Source of the DNA: Planctomycetales bacterium
GTDB taxonomy: Bacteria > Planctomycetota > Planctomycetia > Planctomycetales > Planctomycetaceae
Assembly (NCBI GenBank): GCA_028285345.1
Contig: JANQPT010000040.1
Location: forward strand, 62,001-126,000
Length of the DNA: 64,000 nucleotides
Reading direction: 5' to 3'
The translations under genes and the position numbers were made by a program. Positions 1-9,106 of the stretch are shown here, piece by piece; positions within the stretch are counted from its first letter, which is position 1; every line of letters starts with the position of its first letter. The notes under the pieces are model-generated. The model searched no databases, was not told where the DNA came from, and worked only from the letters and a program-made list of their open reading frames with translations.

Positions 1-528
1 CGAGAGCGCATTCGGGCCTCCGGTACTGGCGCCAATCACGACTAACTGCGGGTCGGGAATAAAACGGGAGGCCGGCTTTGCTCCCGACGGCTTGGCGGAC
101 GCGGAGGTGCGGCTCTGGTCTTTGCCAAGCGCCTTCACCAACGGCAACAGTTCGCGTGACAGCTGCGCGATGCTTTCTGCCGCTCCTCCGGAATTCGGCT
201 TTGCGATGCATTCGGCCGCCCCCAATCGCAGAGCTTTCACAGTCGTCTCGGCACCCTGATAGGTCATGGCGCTGGCCATGATCACCTTCGTGGCTGGAAA
301 CTGTTTGAGAATCTCCTGCAGCGCGGTGATCCCGTCCATAACCGGCATCTCGACATCGAGAACAACGACGTCAACCGCTGTTTTTCGGAGCGATTCAAGT
401 GCGGCCGCGCCGTGCATGGCGGTTCCAGCGACCGTAATCTGTGGATCACTGTCTAACGCCTGGACGAGAAGGCCGCGCACGACGGCGGAATCATCAACCA
501 CTAAGACTTTGACGGGAGAGCTTGTCAC
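1..528 (-). CDS. cheB: CheB chemotaxis protein-glutamate methylesterase (partial, runs off left edge)
   Basis: Response regulator with a methylesterase effector domain; it removes methyl groups from chemoreceptors during adaptation. The reading frame is open for 176 codons from a GTG at 528 to the window edge. The N-terminus reads VTSSPVKVLVVDDSAV, a receiver beta-1 strand with the acidic pair, followed by DVVVLDVEMPVMDG around the phospho-acceptor aspartate. At the left edge VIGASTGGPNAL is the catalytic serine motif of the CheB esterase domain, so only the start of that domain is present. The gene follows cheA and cheW on the same strand with a 172-base gap after cheW. The missing C-terminus lies outside the window. 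The start is chosen because the receiver domain begins immediately after it; no strong ribosome binding site is seen. Confidence 0.93.
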   Translation of the reverse strand, partial: MTSSPVKVLVVDDSAVVRGLLVQALDSDPQITVAGTAMHGAAALESLRKTAVDVVVLDVEMPVMDGITALQEILKQFPATKVIMASAMTYQGAETTVKALRLGAAECIAKPNSGGAAESIAQLSRELLPLVKALGKDQSRTSASAKPSGAKPASRFIPDPQLVVIGASTGGPNALS

Positions 529-700
529 TTGAATCCTCGATCTCTGTTAGCGAATGGGAGTCTCAATCGTCGGTTCCGAAAACGTCGTCGTCTTTCCAGT
601 ACTTGGCAATTGGCAACGGTGAGTACGTCGGCGTGTCGAAGCTTCGTACGGGACCGATGATCGTTGACCAAATGGAGCATTACCCTTATCGGGTTGCCGG

Positions 701-1186
701 TTAGAAGTCGAGCAGGCTCGATTCATCGACAATCACAAACAAGCGGTTTTCGAGACGGAACACACCGGATGTAACACTCTTCCAATGTGGATCGAGCGTT
801 TGCGGGGGTGGTTGCAAAGTCTCTCCTGAAACGTTAATCACGTCACCTACCTCGTCGACCAGCAGGCTATAGGATTCGTTGTTGTACCGGACAACGACAT
901 TCATGCTTTGTTGATCGTCAGCAAGCGGCGGCAATCCCAGACGCTTGCGCAAATCGACGGCCGTCACAATCTGTCCACGGAGATTGAGCAAACCGGCGAT
1001 TTCGGTTTTGGCCTTCGGCGTCCGCGTGATGACCTGCGGATTTAGCACCTCTTGAACCGCATTGACCGGCACGCCCAACAATTGCTCGTCGACGAAAAAC
1101 GAGACATACTGATTCAAATAATCGAGTTGGTTTTCGATGCCGTTTTGTGTGCTGGACGGCTCCTGCAATGTCGCGGATTGACTCAT
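701..1186 (-). CDS. cheW: CheW chemotaxis coupling protein
   Basis: Single-domain CheW adaptor of 161 residues, the usual length for the family, which couples chemoreceptor arrays to the CheA kinase in the cytoplasm. After about 25 polar residues the CheW fold begins ([21 protein letters not shown]). It contains the conserved [22 protein letters not shown] segment in interrupted form and ends with [11 protein letters not shown]. The ATG overlaps the cheA stop by four bases (ATGA), so translation of cheW is probably coupled to cheA. Confidence 0.95.
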   Translation of the reverse strand: MSQSATLQEPSSTQNGIENQLDYLNQYVSFFVDEQLLGVPVNAVQEVLNPQVITRTPKAKTEIAGLLNLRGQIVTAVDLRKRLGLPPLADDQQSMNVVVRYNNESYSLLVDEVGDVINVSGETLQPPPQTLDPHWKSVTSGVFRLENRLFVIVDESSLLDF

Positions 1187-3789
1187 GCGATGGCTCCTTG
1201 CGGCTGGCGCTGGTGGCAGAATTCCTTGACGCAGCTCAGGAATTGGGCGGCGTTAAACTTCGTCATAAAGCGGGCAAATCCCACCTCGGCGGCACGTGAC
1301 TCGAGCGTCGGTCCGCTCAGAGAGGTCAGAGCGATTAGCTTCGTGTGGCTCGACTCAGGTCGCTGCGCAAACCACTCCGCGAACTCGTACCCGTCCATCA
1401 TCGGCATCTCAATGTCCGAGACGATCAAGTCGTAGGACTCTCCCGATTCGATGAGTTCCACCGCATCGACGGCGGCGTGGCACGCATTGACGCGGTAGCC
1501 TTCCGCTTCGAGAACGGTGGTAACGAGTTGGCGGAAGAAAATTGAGTCGTCGATAACCAGAACGCGACTGGTCGTCTGCTCGACGTTCTTCTGGAACCAG
1601 TCGGGGTCGGCCTGTTCAACATAGTATTGAGTGTCGATCACGTCGGTTGCTTTGTCGTTGATGATCGCAGTTCCCAAAACACCTGGCCGCTGAGACTGCA
1701 TGCGAATGACCAACGGCTCCTCGCGAATGTCGAGGATTTCGCGCACCGCCAATCCCATCGAACGATCACCTTCCTGGAAGACCACGACGGGCTGTGGGTC
1801 GACGTCGTCGGAATTTGTCGCATACTCGTTGACCGGCAACAGCGGGAGGAGGTTGTCGCGGTATTGAACCACCATCCGGTCCCCGGTACGCTCGATCGTG
1901 TTCCGGGGAAACTCTTCGAGGCGGGCCACCAGCGAAAGCGGCACAGCCATATTGGTTGCGCCTCCGGAGTCGAACAGGAGTAACGTTGTCGTGTCGCCGG
2001 CCCAATCTTTATCGTCTTCCGCGGAGTGCTGGTCCCTGTCTCCACCTCCAACGACGCCGCCGAACTGCGCGGCAATGCCGGCCACGTCGAGGATCATGAT
2101 GACGCGGCCGTCTCCGAGGATCGTCGTCCCCTGATAAAGCGCGATGTCCTTGAGCAACTGACCGACCGGCTTGACCACGATCTCTTCGGTGTCAAACACT
2201 TCTGAAACAATCAGGCCAAACTGGTCGTCTCCGACCTGAACCACAACGATATTCACGTCGCAATCTTCGCCGTTGTCAGCCTCCTCATGAAGACCCAGCA
2301 CCCGGTCGAGGTGTACCAGCGGCAACAATCGGTCTCTGAGGCGAAACACTTCATTTTGATTGATTTTCTCGATTTTGTGTCGGTCCTCAGCCGCCAGTCG
2401 GACAAGTTCCACGACCGTCAATTGCGGAATGGCGAACGACAGTCCGCCGCTTTCGACCACCAGCGCGGAGACAATGGCCAACGTGAGCGGAATTTTAATC
2501 CGCACCGTCGTACCAACGCCGCGCCGCGACGTGAGATCGACCGTGCCGCCGATTCGTTCAATTTGCGTCTTGACCACGTCCATTCCGACACCCCGTCCTG
2601 AGACAGAGCTGATCTGCTGGGCGGTGGAGAATCCGGGCGCGAATACCAAATTGTTGATCTCTTTTTCGGACATATTCGAGGCGTCCGATTCCGTGAGGAT
2701 TCCGTTCTCGATCGCCTTTTGGCGAACACGATCGGAATTGATCCCCCCTCCGTCATCCTCGATGCAGATGATGACGTGTCCGCCTTCGTGAAAGGCGTTC
2801 AGTCTGATCTTGCCGACTTCGGACTTGCCGGCCGCTTGGCGGTCCTCGGTGCTCTCCAACCCGTGATCGGCGGAGTTGCGGACCATATGCGTCAGCGGGT
2901 CCTTGATGGCATCGAGCACCGTCCTGTCAAGTTCCGTTTCATCTCCCCGCATTTCGAGATCAATCTGTTTGCCGGTTTGCTGCGCTAAATCGCGAACCAG
3001 CCGGGGCAGTTTGCTCCAGGCATTACCGATCGGTTGCATACGGGTTTTCATCACGCCTTCCTGAAGGTCGGTCGTGACCCGGTTCAAGTGCAAGATCGGG
3101 GCGGCATAGATTGATTCATCATCGCCGCGGACCATTTGCAGTAGCTGGTTCCGAGTCAAAACCAATTCACCGACCAGATTCATCAAACTGTCGACGACTT
3201 CGACATTGACGCGAATGGAAAGGTCGGCAACGCTCTTCTTTGCAGCATCAGTGGTGTCAGCGGTTTCGACCGGCGAGGTTTGAGTACTTTCCACGTTTGG
3301 CTTCACCTCCTCGGGAGTCACATTGTCTGAAGCCTCTGGCGCTGAGACAGTGTTAGAATCACTTTCCGGCGAGTCTTCGCCCGGCCCCTCTTCCGCCGAT
3401 TGCTGACCGGCGGACTCGCTCAACTTGTCAAGCCGCCCGATCAGCGCCGAGTTATCGCGAACCGGTTCCTCGCCGGTCGCTTCGAGTCCCGCCAGCAAGT
3501 CCTTAATCTCATCGACCCCTTCGAGAATTGCAGAGATCGATGCCGAAGTGACCGGCAGCTCGCGGTCACGCATCAGTCCCAGCACGTTCTCTGTCGAGTG
3601 CGCAACAGAGCCCAATCCCGTCAGTCCGATGAACCCGCAAGTTCCCTTGATCGTATGAATCGTCCGAAAAATGCTGGCAATGAGTGCGTCATTGTCCGGC
3701 TGCTTCTCAAGCGCAACGATTTCATTGTCTAGTTGCGCCAAGTTTTCCATGCTTTCGGCGAGGAATTCCTGCAGGATTTCTTCATCCAT
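1183..3789 (-). CDS. cheA: CheA hybrid chemotaxis histidine kinase with tandem CheW-like domains and C-terminal receiver
   Basis: 868 residues. Order of domains: HPt with the phosphorylatable histidine at residue 45 in [13 protein letters not shown]; an acidic, low-complexity linker (about 125-185) where a CheY-binding P2 domain would normally sit; P3 dimerisation helices (about 190-260, [16 protein letters not shown]); HATPase with N box ([11 protein letters not shown]), G1 (EDDGGGI) and G2 (GRGVGMD); a CheW-like P5 domain; a second, more divergent CheW-like domain (about 595-700); and a receiver starting near 742 with acceptor aspartate about 792 ([12 protein letters not shown]). This is the hybrid layout seen in complex chemosensory systems, where the receiver can act as phosphate sink or replace CheY. 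First gene of the cheA-cheW-cheB operon. The ATG at 3789 has a GGAG about ten bases upstream. Confidence 0.95.
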   Translation of the reverse strand: MDEEILQEFLAESMENLAQLDNEIVALEKQPDNDALIASIFRTIHTIKGTCGFIGLTGLGSVAHSTENVLGLMRDRELPVTSASISAILEGVDEIKDLLAGLEATGEEPVRDNSALIGRLDKLSESAGQQSAEEGPGEDSPESDSNTVSAPEASDNVTPEEVKPNVESTQTSPVETADTTDAAKKSVADLSIRVNVEVVDSLMNLVGELVLTRNQLLQMVRGDDESIYAAPILHLNRVTTDLQEGVMKTRMQPIGNAWSKLPRLVRDLAQQTGKQIDLEMRGDETELDRTVLDAIKDPLTHMVRNSADHGLESTEDRQAAGKSEVGKIRLNAFHEGGHVIICIEDDGGGINSDRVRQKAIENGILTESDASNMSEKEINNLVFAPGFSTAQQISSVSGRGVGMDVVKTQIERIGGTVDLTSRRGVGTTVRIKIPLTLAIVSALVVESGGLSFAIPQLTVVELVRLAAEDRHKIEKINQNEVFRLRDRLLPLVHLDRVLGLHEEADNGEDCDVNIVVVQVGDDQFGLIVSEVFDTEEIVVKPVGQLLKDIALYQGTTILGDGRVIMILDVAGIAAQFGGVVGGGDRDQHSAEDDKDWAGDTTTLLLFDSGGATNMAVPLSLVARLEEFPRNTIERTGDRMVVQYRDNLLPLLPVNEYATNSDDVDPQPVVVFQEGDRSMGLAVREILDIREEPLVIRMQSQRPGVLGTAIINDKATDVIDTQYYVEQADPDWFQKNVEQTTSRVLVIDDSIFFRQLVTTVLEAEGYRVNACHAAVDAVELIESGESYDLIVSDIEMPMMDGYEFAEWFAQRPESSHTKLIALTSLSGPTLESRAAEVGFARFMTKFNAAQFLSCVKEFCHQRQPQGAIA

Positions 3790-4406
3790 TGTGTTTCACT
3801 CCAGAGCAATGTCGGACGGTCCGGGAAGACGAGCGCAAACCTCACCCGCACCAAATGGGCACGAGGACTCAGTATTGAGATAGGCGAGCGGTGAGCCAGC
3901 CATCTCGTTATGTGCTGTCGGTGGTCAACTTTAGGAGATTTCTGTATCTCGCCTATCGTCCGCGGCGCTGTTTTCGCTTGAATCAGACCGGCGTCCACCC
4001 GCACTGATCGACCGATTGAGATGGATCAGGCAAGAGCCATTGAGCTTGCGGCCCGGAAAACTACGTAGATTGCACCATACCTGCCGTCTGGGCCGATGTT
4101 TGCCTGGCAGTTAGTCGCTTGGCCGGAATCCGTCCTTCGCGACGGAAGGTCCAGTGCCGGTGCTGAACGTGGTATTCGAGTCGTCGTGTTTTCCGTGAAA
4201 ACGGGGGTTCCGAGAATGGCGGCAATGTCTTAGAATCCGCGCGCCGGTCGACGTCTGCGCAGACGGGCCGATAAGTGGTCCCCCAGAGTCGGTACTCGTT
4301 GTCGACGTTTAGTGCTGGTTTGTTCGAAGCGATTCCTGCCACTGACGTTAAGTAATTCGTTTTTGTTTTTTTTGCTGAGTGCATATCGAAGAGGCGGAGG
4401 GGATTG
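3790..4406. other. Intergenic region between divergent cheA and phosphatase genes
   Basis: No convincing gene. A ten-base inverted repeat, GATAGGCGAG at 3879-3888 and CTCGCCTATC at 3948-3957, lies 90-170 bases upstream of the cheA start and could be an operator or an RNA structure in the cheA leader. Short frames in the rest have no recognisable protein features. Confidence 0.5.
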
Positions 4407-5132
4407 ATGCGGTTGCTGGAGCGTCTGAAACATCGCAGGATGAGGCGGCTGCTGACTGGTGTCGCAATAATCTGCGTCGTCTTCGCCGGTTTTCGTTTCT
4501 GGAAAGACTATCTTGAGGACCGCCTGATTCCCAAACGGTGGGGGGTCGTCGAGGAAGGACTGGTCTACCGCAGCGGCCAGCTCTCTTCGGTCTTGGTGCA
4601 CCGCATGTTGGAGGAACACCGCATACGCACGGTGGTCGACTACACGTGTGGGCGTCCAATCCAGGGTGTTGATCAAACTGCCGAACGCAACGCCCTTGAG
4701 GAGCTCGACATCAAGTCGATTCACCTGCCCATGAGGGGCAACGGCACGGGCGATATTGAGAACTACATTCGCAGCGTCAGCGAAATCGATCGGGCGGTGA
4801 AGGAAAAACAGCCGATTCTGATTCATTGCTCCGCGGGTTCGCAGCGTACCGGCGCCACGATCGCTTACTACAGGCTGCTGGTGCAACAGATCGAACCGGA
4901 TCAGGTTCTCGACGAAATGCAGCGATATTCGTTTCGCCACCGGCGAAACCCGGATCTGATTCCCTACGTCAACCAAAACATGGAGACAATGGCGCAGGGA
5001 TTAGTGTCGGCCGGGACGATCGATCGTGTGCCCGAGCCGCTGCCGCAATTGCCGGTACGCTACAAGGTCGGACCGTTTACCTTCGGAAGCACCACGATGA
5101 TTCCGAAGGTCGCGCAGGACTCCGCAGACTGA
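4407..5132 (+). CDS. Membrane-anchored protein tyrosine/dual-specificity phosphatase
   Basis: 241 residues. A basic N-terminus is followed by one hydrophobic segment (about 15-30, LLTGVAIICVVFAGF), then a DSP-like phosphatase domain. The signature is HCSAGSQRTG, giving nucleophile Cys141 and phosphate-binding Arg147 of the C-x5-R loop. The early segment EGLVYRSGQLS is typical of bacterial tyrosine phosphatases related to the Siw14/DSP group. The ATG at 4407 is preceded by GGAGGGG at 4396-4402; a TTG directly before it is a weaker choice. The catalytic domain would face the cytoplasm if the N-terminal basic residues stay inside. It lies 83 bases upstream of an ArnT-like glycosyltransferase, as in planctomycete loci where a phosphatase accompanies surface glycan genes. 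The substrate is unknown. Confidence 0.82.
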   Translation: MRLLERLKHRRMRRLLTGVAIICVVFAGFRFWKDYLEDRLIPKRWGVVEEGLVYRSGQLSSVLVHRMLEEHRIRTVVDYTCGRPIQGVDQTAERNALEELDIKSIHLPMRGNGTGDIENYIRSVSEIDRAVKEKQPILIHCSAGSQRTGATIAYYRLLVQQIEPDQVLDEMQRYSFRHRRNPDLIPYVNQNMETMAQGLVSAGTIDRVPEPLPQLPVRYKVGPFTFGSTTMIPKVAQDSAD

Positions 5133-5215
5133 CGAAATGCGAAGCGTGCTGGCCTCACAAAAAAACTCGTGCCGCATTGATCGCTGAGGAACTCTCAGGC
5201 AGGAAGCCGAGGACC

Positions 5216-6952
5216 TTGAACTTGATAGACGCCATTGATTCTCGGCCGTCCCAGGCCAGTCCACGCCGAATTGCCACAGAGTATGAATTTTGGTTGATGC
5301 TCGTGTTGGCGCTGGCGATGTTCGCAGTGCGGCCGACAGCGCTTTCGCTACGCGGCGAGGAGACGCGCAGAGGGTTGATGGCGCGGGAAATGATCGAGAG
5401 TGGTAACTGGCTCGTCCCGACGCAACAAGGAATCCCCCGTTTTACAAAGCCGCCGCTGCACTATTGGGCGATTACCATCGTGGGGGTGATCCGCGGTGAA
5501 GTTGATGTTTGGGCCGTTCGCCTCCCAAGCTTAGCGGCAATGGTGTTGACCGCGATTGCGATTTACGTGTTCGCACGGCAATTCAGCACTCGGATGTGCG
5601 CATTCGGATCGGCGATTGCGTACCTGTCGATGCTACAGGTGATGCAAATCGGCCGGCTGGGCGAGATGGAAGCCCTGTTCACGCTTCTTTTGAGTTCGTC
5701 GCTGTTTGTCTGGTACTGGGCGTATGAAGTTCGCCGATCACCGGCGCTGGCTTGGTCGGCCGGATATACGCTCTGCGCGCTGGCAGCACTGGTCAAAGGT
5801 CCGCAGGCACCGGTTTACTTTGTGGGGGGCACTGCAGTCTATTTGACGCTCTCCCGCCGGTGGCGCGCTCTATTTCACCCGACGCATCTGATGGGTGTCG
5901 TGCTTGCGCTCGCGGTAGCCGCGTTGTGGATCGTTCCGTATTCCCAGGTGATGGGTTGGTCCTCCGTGAAGCGGGTTTTTGTCGGTGAAGCCGCCATCCG
6001 CATGAGCGGTCCGACCTGGGGAGCGATACTCGCACATCTGGGCGGGTTTCCTTTCAAATTGCTGGGGTGCCTGCTGCCTTGGTCGATCTTACTATTTGCC
6101 TACCTCGATCGGCGATTCCGCGAGAGCCTGCGGAATGAAGCCGCCGCATTGCGCTTTTGCACCATATGCGTGGCGATTGCGGTGCCGACGGTCTGGCTTC
6201 CCCCGGGCGGCCGAACGCGATATTTGATGCCGTTGTTTCCGTTGTGCGCCGTGCTGATCGGCGCAGTTTTTTCGCGCATTGCGTGGGCCGGGACTGATGA
6301 ACCGCTTGGCAGATTCTGGCGCAACAATATGCGCATCTTGAGCGTGATCTCGATTGCAGCGGGTTTCACGATCGCCGGCGTCTCGATTTTTGCGCCGCAC
6401 CACAACGTCGCACAAACAGCGGCGTTTGCATTCGTATTCATTGCGGTTGCGACGGCCGTCGGCCTGTTTGTGTGGCGCGGCGCGGGCTGGAGCGGCTCAC
6501 GTCGCTTAGTCGCGACTGTGGCAGTCGTGACTGCGTTCTGGGGGTTGGCATACAACGGCGTTATTCAGAACTTCATGATTCGCCGCAGTACGAACGAGCC
6601 GTCACGCATTGCGCAAATCCGCGACGAACTCGATCTCGACACGCCCATGCGAAGCCTGGGGCCTGTGCACCACTTCTTCGCATTTCATTATGGCGACCCG
6701 GTCGCTCCGATTCGACGTCCCGCGGACTTCCGCACGATCAATCCGGGCGAGTACTTCTGCTACGACGTCAATCACATGCACGAGACATTGCCGTTTGAGT
6801 GGGAAGAGGTCGCCGTCATTTGCTGCGACCGCTACAAATTCCGTAAGCCGCTGGTCACGGTTGTCGTCGGTCGGCGGAATTCCGAGGCCTCAGGCGACCC
6901 ATCGGAGCTGTTGCCAGCCGAAATCGCGTCTGACAAACGCGATGTGCAATAA
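5216..6952 (+). CDS. Glycosyltransferase family 39, ArnT-like integral membrane protein
   Basis: About 578 residues with many transmembrane helices. The first periplasmic loop carries the ArnT/PMT pattern: RGEETRRGLMAREMIESGNW, then GIPRFTKPPLHYW. Family members transfer a sugar from a polyprenyl-phosphate donor to lipid A or proteins. The C-terminal part (about 470-578) is soluble. The start is uncertain. I chose the TTG at 5216 just upstream of the first hydrophobic helix, with GAGGA immediately before it; the TTG at 5222 is equally possible, and an upstream start would run deep into the phosphatase gene in another frame. Probably co-transcribed with the phosphatase. Confidence 0.8.
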   Translation: MNLIDAIDSRPSQASPRRIATEYEFWLMLVLALAMFAVRPTALSLRGEETRRGLMAREMIESGNWLVPTQQGIPRFTKPPLHYWAITIVGVIRGEVDVWAVRLPSLAAMVLTAIAIYVFARQFSTRMCAFGSAIAYLSMLQVMQIGRLGEMEALFTLLLSSSLFVWYWAYEVRRSPALAWSAGYTLCALAALVKGPQAPVYFVGGTAVYLTLSRRWRALFHPTHLMGVVLALAVAALWIVPYSQVMGWSSVKRVFVGEAAIRMSGPTWGAILAHLGGFPFKLLGCLLPWSILLFAYLDRRFRESLRNEAAALRFCTICVAIAVPTVWLPPGGRTRYLMPLFPLCAVLIGAVFSRIAWAGTDEPLGRFWRNNMRILSVISIAAGFTIAGVSIFAPHHNVAQTAAFAFVFIAVATAVGLFVWRGAGWSGSRRLVATVAVVTAFWGLAYNGVIQNFMIRRSTNEPSRIAQIRDELDLDTPMRSLGPVHHFFAFHYGDPVAPIRRPADFRTINPGEYFCYDVNHMHETLPFEWEEVAVICCDRYKFRKPLVTVVVGRRNSEASGDPSELLPAEIASDKRDVQ

Positions 6953-6976
6953 CAGCGTTGCAGCGGTGCAACGCTG
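6953..6976 (+). terminator. Perfect hairpin after the glycosyltransferase stop
   Basis: A perfect ten-base stem (CAGCGTTGCA / TGCAACGCTG) with loop GCGG begins at the base after the TAA stop. No T-tract follows, so it is terminator-like rather than a classical intrinsic terminator. It separates convergent genes and could serve both strands. Confidence 0.5.
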
Positions 6977-7005
6977 AAGCTTGAGCGGCCGACACTCTCT
7001 CAAAG

Positions 7006-8253
7006 TTAGTTCGACGGCTGGCGCGGCGACGGTGGCTCCAATTCGAGGCAACGGACGAGATCGTTGTTGCGGATATACAGCTTGGTACCGACCAGCGCGG
7101 GGTGTGAATGGAGATCGGAGTCCTCCTCAAACGCCCGCATCCGCGAGATGATGCGGAGCTGCGGAGCGCCGGCATCAACCAACAATAGCTCCCCCGTGGT
7201 GGTTGTCACCAGCACTCGGCCTTCTCCAGCGATGAGGCTCACGTAGTTGCGAAATGATTGATCCTCGCCGGTCCAGATCGGCTTCAAGCCGTTGTCAAGA
7301 TCGAGGCAGAACAGGTTCGACCAGCAGCCGAACACGCGATTTCCCAATACGACCGGCGTGCTGGTGTCCGGTGCCAGATCATCATTCTGCGCAACCGGCT
7401 CCGGATTGATCGTCCCGCCCTCCGCGAATTCGTACAACCGTGTGCCGTTGTTCTCGGTCGTCACCAGCAGCCGCCCCCCGACGGCGATCGGCGTTGGGAC
7501 GTTGAAGTCATCGCTCTGCGGGGGAACGAGCTTCCAGAGCCGCTTGCCCGTCTTAACCGACCAGCCCCCAAGCGAGACCTTGTCATAGCCGACAATTTGC
7601 CGCACGTTGCCGAATGTGCCCACAATAAATGACGCATAGCCCGGCGGGAATCCCGGTGTCTCCCAGAGCGTCTCACCAGTTTCGGCGTCCAGTGCCACGA
7701 GCGCCGCGTCGGGAGCACCTGGATTGATGATCAATTGTCCGTCGACGATGAGAGGCGACGAACACATGCCCCAGATGGGGCGTTCGTCTGCGGGGAATTC
7801 CACAAACAGATCGCGGCTCCACTCATACAGCCCATCCTCCAGACTCACGCAATAGAGGTGCCCCAGGGCGCCGAGCAAATAGACCCGCCCGTCGTGGATG
7901 AGCGGCGTGGCGCGGGGTGAGTTTCCGTAGTCGAGCTCACCATCCGCCGGATATCGCAGTTCCCAAAGCCGCTTGCCACTGTCGGCCGCGTAACAGAGAA
8001 ACAGGTCCTCGGTTCCAAGCGGGCTGCGCCCGGCGACGACGACGTGCGACTTTGTCGCCGCGATCCCGGCCAGTCCGCCTCCGGCAAATTCCTGTTCCCA
8101 AACGACGCGCGCTTTTTTCGGCAGCACGGCGGGAAGTGTCGGGCTGACCCCGTCGCGGTTCGGCCCCCGCCACCCCGGCCAAGTGCCCGCGCCGTTATTT
8201 ACGACTTCTCTTTTTTTTTTCGGCCGTGAGTATCTTCTTGTCGAATTTGACAA
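7006..8253 (-). CDS. PQQ-like beta-propeller protein, probably the C-terminal half of a frameshifted fusion
   Basis: About 405 residues of PQQ/BamB-type beta-propeller: the entry motif WPGWRGPNRDG, then repeated blades (ADSGKRLWELRYP, AETGETLWETPGF, KTGKRLWKLVP). The only start is a TTG at 8253 inside the end of the upstream gene. There is no ribosome binding site and no signal peptide, which is odd for this normally exported fold. Upstream of WPGWRGPN the frame reads through the same ten-A run (8211-8220) as the end of the PhnD-like gene, but one base off; removing one A would join the two frames. I therefore think this is the second half of a PhnD-PQQ fusion separated by a frameshift, by transcriptional slippage or by an assembly error. 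The enzymatic or binding role is unknown. Confidence 0.8.
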   Translation of the reverse strand: MSNSTRRYSRPKKKREVVNNGAGTWPGWRGPNRDGVSPTLPAVLPKKARVVWEQEFAGGGLAGIAATKSHVVVAGRSPLGTEDLFLCYAADSGKRLWELRYPADGELDYGNSPRATPLIHDGRVYLLGALGHLYCVSLEDGLYEWSRDLFVEFPADERPIWGMCSSPLIVDGQLIINPGAPDAALVALDAETGETLWETPGFPPGYASFIVGTFGNVRQIVGYDKVSLGGWSVKTGKRLWKLVPPQSDDFNVPTPIAVGGRLLVTTENNGTRLYEFAEGGTINPEPVAQNDDLAPDTSTPVVLGNRVFGCWSNLFCLDLDNGLKPIWTGEDQSFRNYVSLIAGEGRVLVTTTTGELLLVDAGAPQLRIISRMRAFEEDSDLHSHPALVGTKLYIRNNDLVRCLELEPPSPRQPSN

Positions 8254-9106
8254 ATCCGCGCTTGGTCTCCAGCGAAACCAGCATCGTTGGATCTTCGTGC
8301 ATAAGAAGCAGCGCTGTTGCGACTTCGTCTTGCTGCGATTTCGGCAATGACTGATTGATGAAGGCCGTCACAAACGGGACCGGCTTGCTTTCGCCGACCA
8401 CGCGCAAATCTCCCTTCTTGATCGTCCCGCAACCTTCGAGCAGCGGCTGTGCGTAGCTGGAAATGATGGCCGCGGCGCGGACTGATTCGTCGAGCTCCAT
8501 GAGCTTCGTGGCGGCGTCGCTACAGGCTTCGCTACGTTCGATCTTTTTGGGAATCTTAACGCCATGTTTCTTTAGCAGGGCCATCGGGGCCGCCGACTTC
8601 TCGTCGCATTCAGCCGGGCCGAAGAAGAAACGATAATCCTTCAAGTCGGCGACTTTCTTCGCCGGGTCATTTTTACGCACGACCAACAACCCAGTCTGTA
8701 CCACACTGCCGTCAGTACCGGTCAAGGACGCGACCGGCGACACTTTTAGTTTCGCGGTTTTGGCGTCGGCAAGGACGACGGAATGTTTGCCGATAATCAG
8801 ATCCGCCCTGCCCTTTGCCTCGCCTTCCAGCGCCGTCTTCAGTGCGGCACCAAAGACGACCTTCACGTCGCGTCCCAGTTCGGTCTTTAAATAGTCCTGC
8901 AACGTTTCGTACTTGCGCTGCGCGTATCCTTCTACACAATCGCACGCCAGCGGCGCGGCCAATGGGTCCATGACCACCACGGTGAACGGCTTCTTGCTTG
9001 CTTTCTCTTCGGCGTGGCTGAGTGCCGTCGCCGCAAACAGGCACGCACAAACGACGGCCGTCATCCGTACAAACGGGCGGCACGACGGTAAGCTCAATCG
9101 CAACAT
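8195..9106 (-). CDS. PhnD/transferrin-like periplasmic binding protein
   Basis: 303 residues. The signal peptide (about 1-32) ends near ATALSHAEE, followed by a type 2 periplasmic binding fold of the phosphate/phosphonate-binding kind: VVVMDPLAAPLACDC at the start, YETLQDYLKTELGRDVKVVF, LIIGKHSVVLADA, LRVVGESKPVPFVTAFI. Cysteines are unusually frequent (CDC near residue 54, a Cys in SEACSDAA, another in EGCGTIKK), hinting at metal binding or disulfides. No ABC permease or ATPase is nearby, so it is unlikely to feed an ordinary transporter. The ATG at 9106 shares one base with the stop of the NHL gene (TAATG) and has a strong AGGAGG upstream. The C-terminus ends KKKRSRK, encoded across the ten-A run; see the PQQ gene. 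Confidence 0.8.
   Translation of the reverse strand: MLRLSLPSCRPFVRMTAVVCACLFAATALSHAEEKASKKPFTVVVMDPLAAPLACDCVEGYAQRKYETLQDYLKTELGRDVKVVFGAALKTALEGEAKGRADLIIGKHSVVLADAKTAKLKVSPVASLTGTDGSVVQTGLLVVRKNDPAKKVADLKDYRFFFGPAECDEKSAAPMALLKKHGVKIPKKIERSEACSDAATKLMELDESVRAAAIISSYAQPLLEGCGTIKKGDLRVVGESKPVPFVTAFINQSLPKSQQDEVATALLLMHEDPTMLVSLETKRGFVKFDKKILTAEKKKRSRK
8211..8220 (-). other. Ten-A homopolymer at the junction of PhnD-like and PQQ frames
   Basis: On the minus strand the coding sequence contains ten consecutive A (GCC GAA AAA AAA AAG AGA in the PhnD frame). With nine A the frame would continue through VVNNGAGTWPGWRGP into the PQQ propeller. Such runs are known sites of RNA polymerase slippage and of sequencing indels. 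Confidence 0.85.

Noticed and set aside
3879-3957. Intrinsic terminator between cheA and the phosphatase gene
   Set aside because: Arms are ten bases with a loop of about 59 bases and no T-tract; better described as a weak inverted repeat.
4230-4976. Minus-strand frame of 248 codons over the phosphatase gene
   Set aside because: The plus strand carries the HCSAGSQRTG active site and a strong ribosome binding site; the minus frame has no motif.
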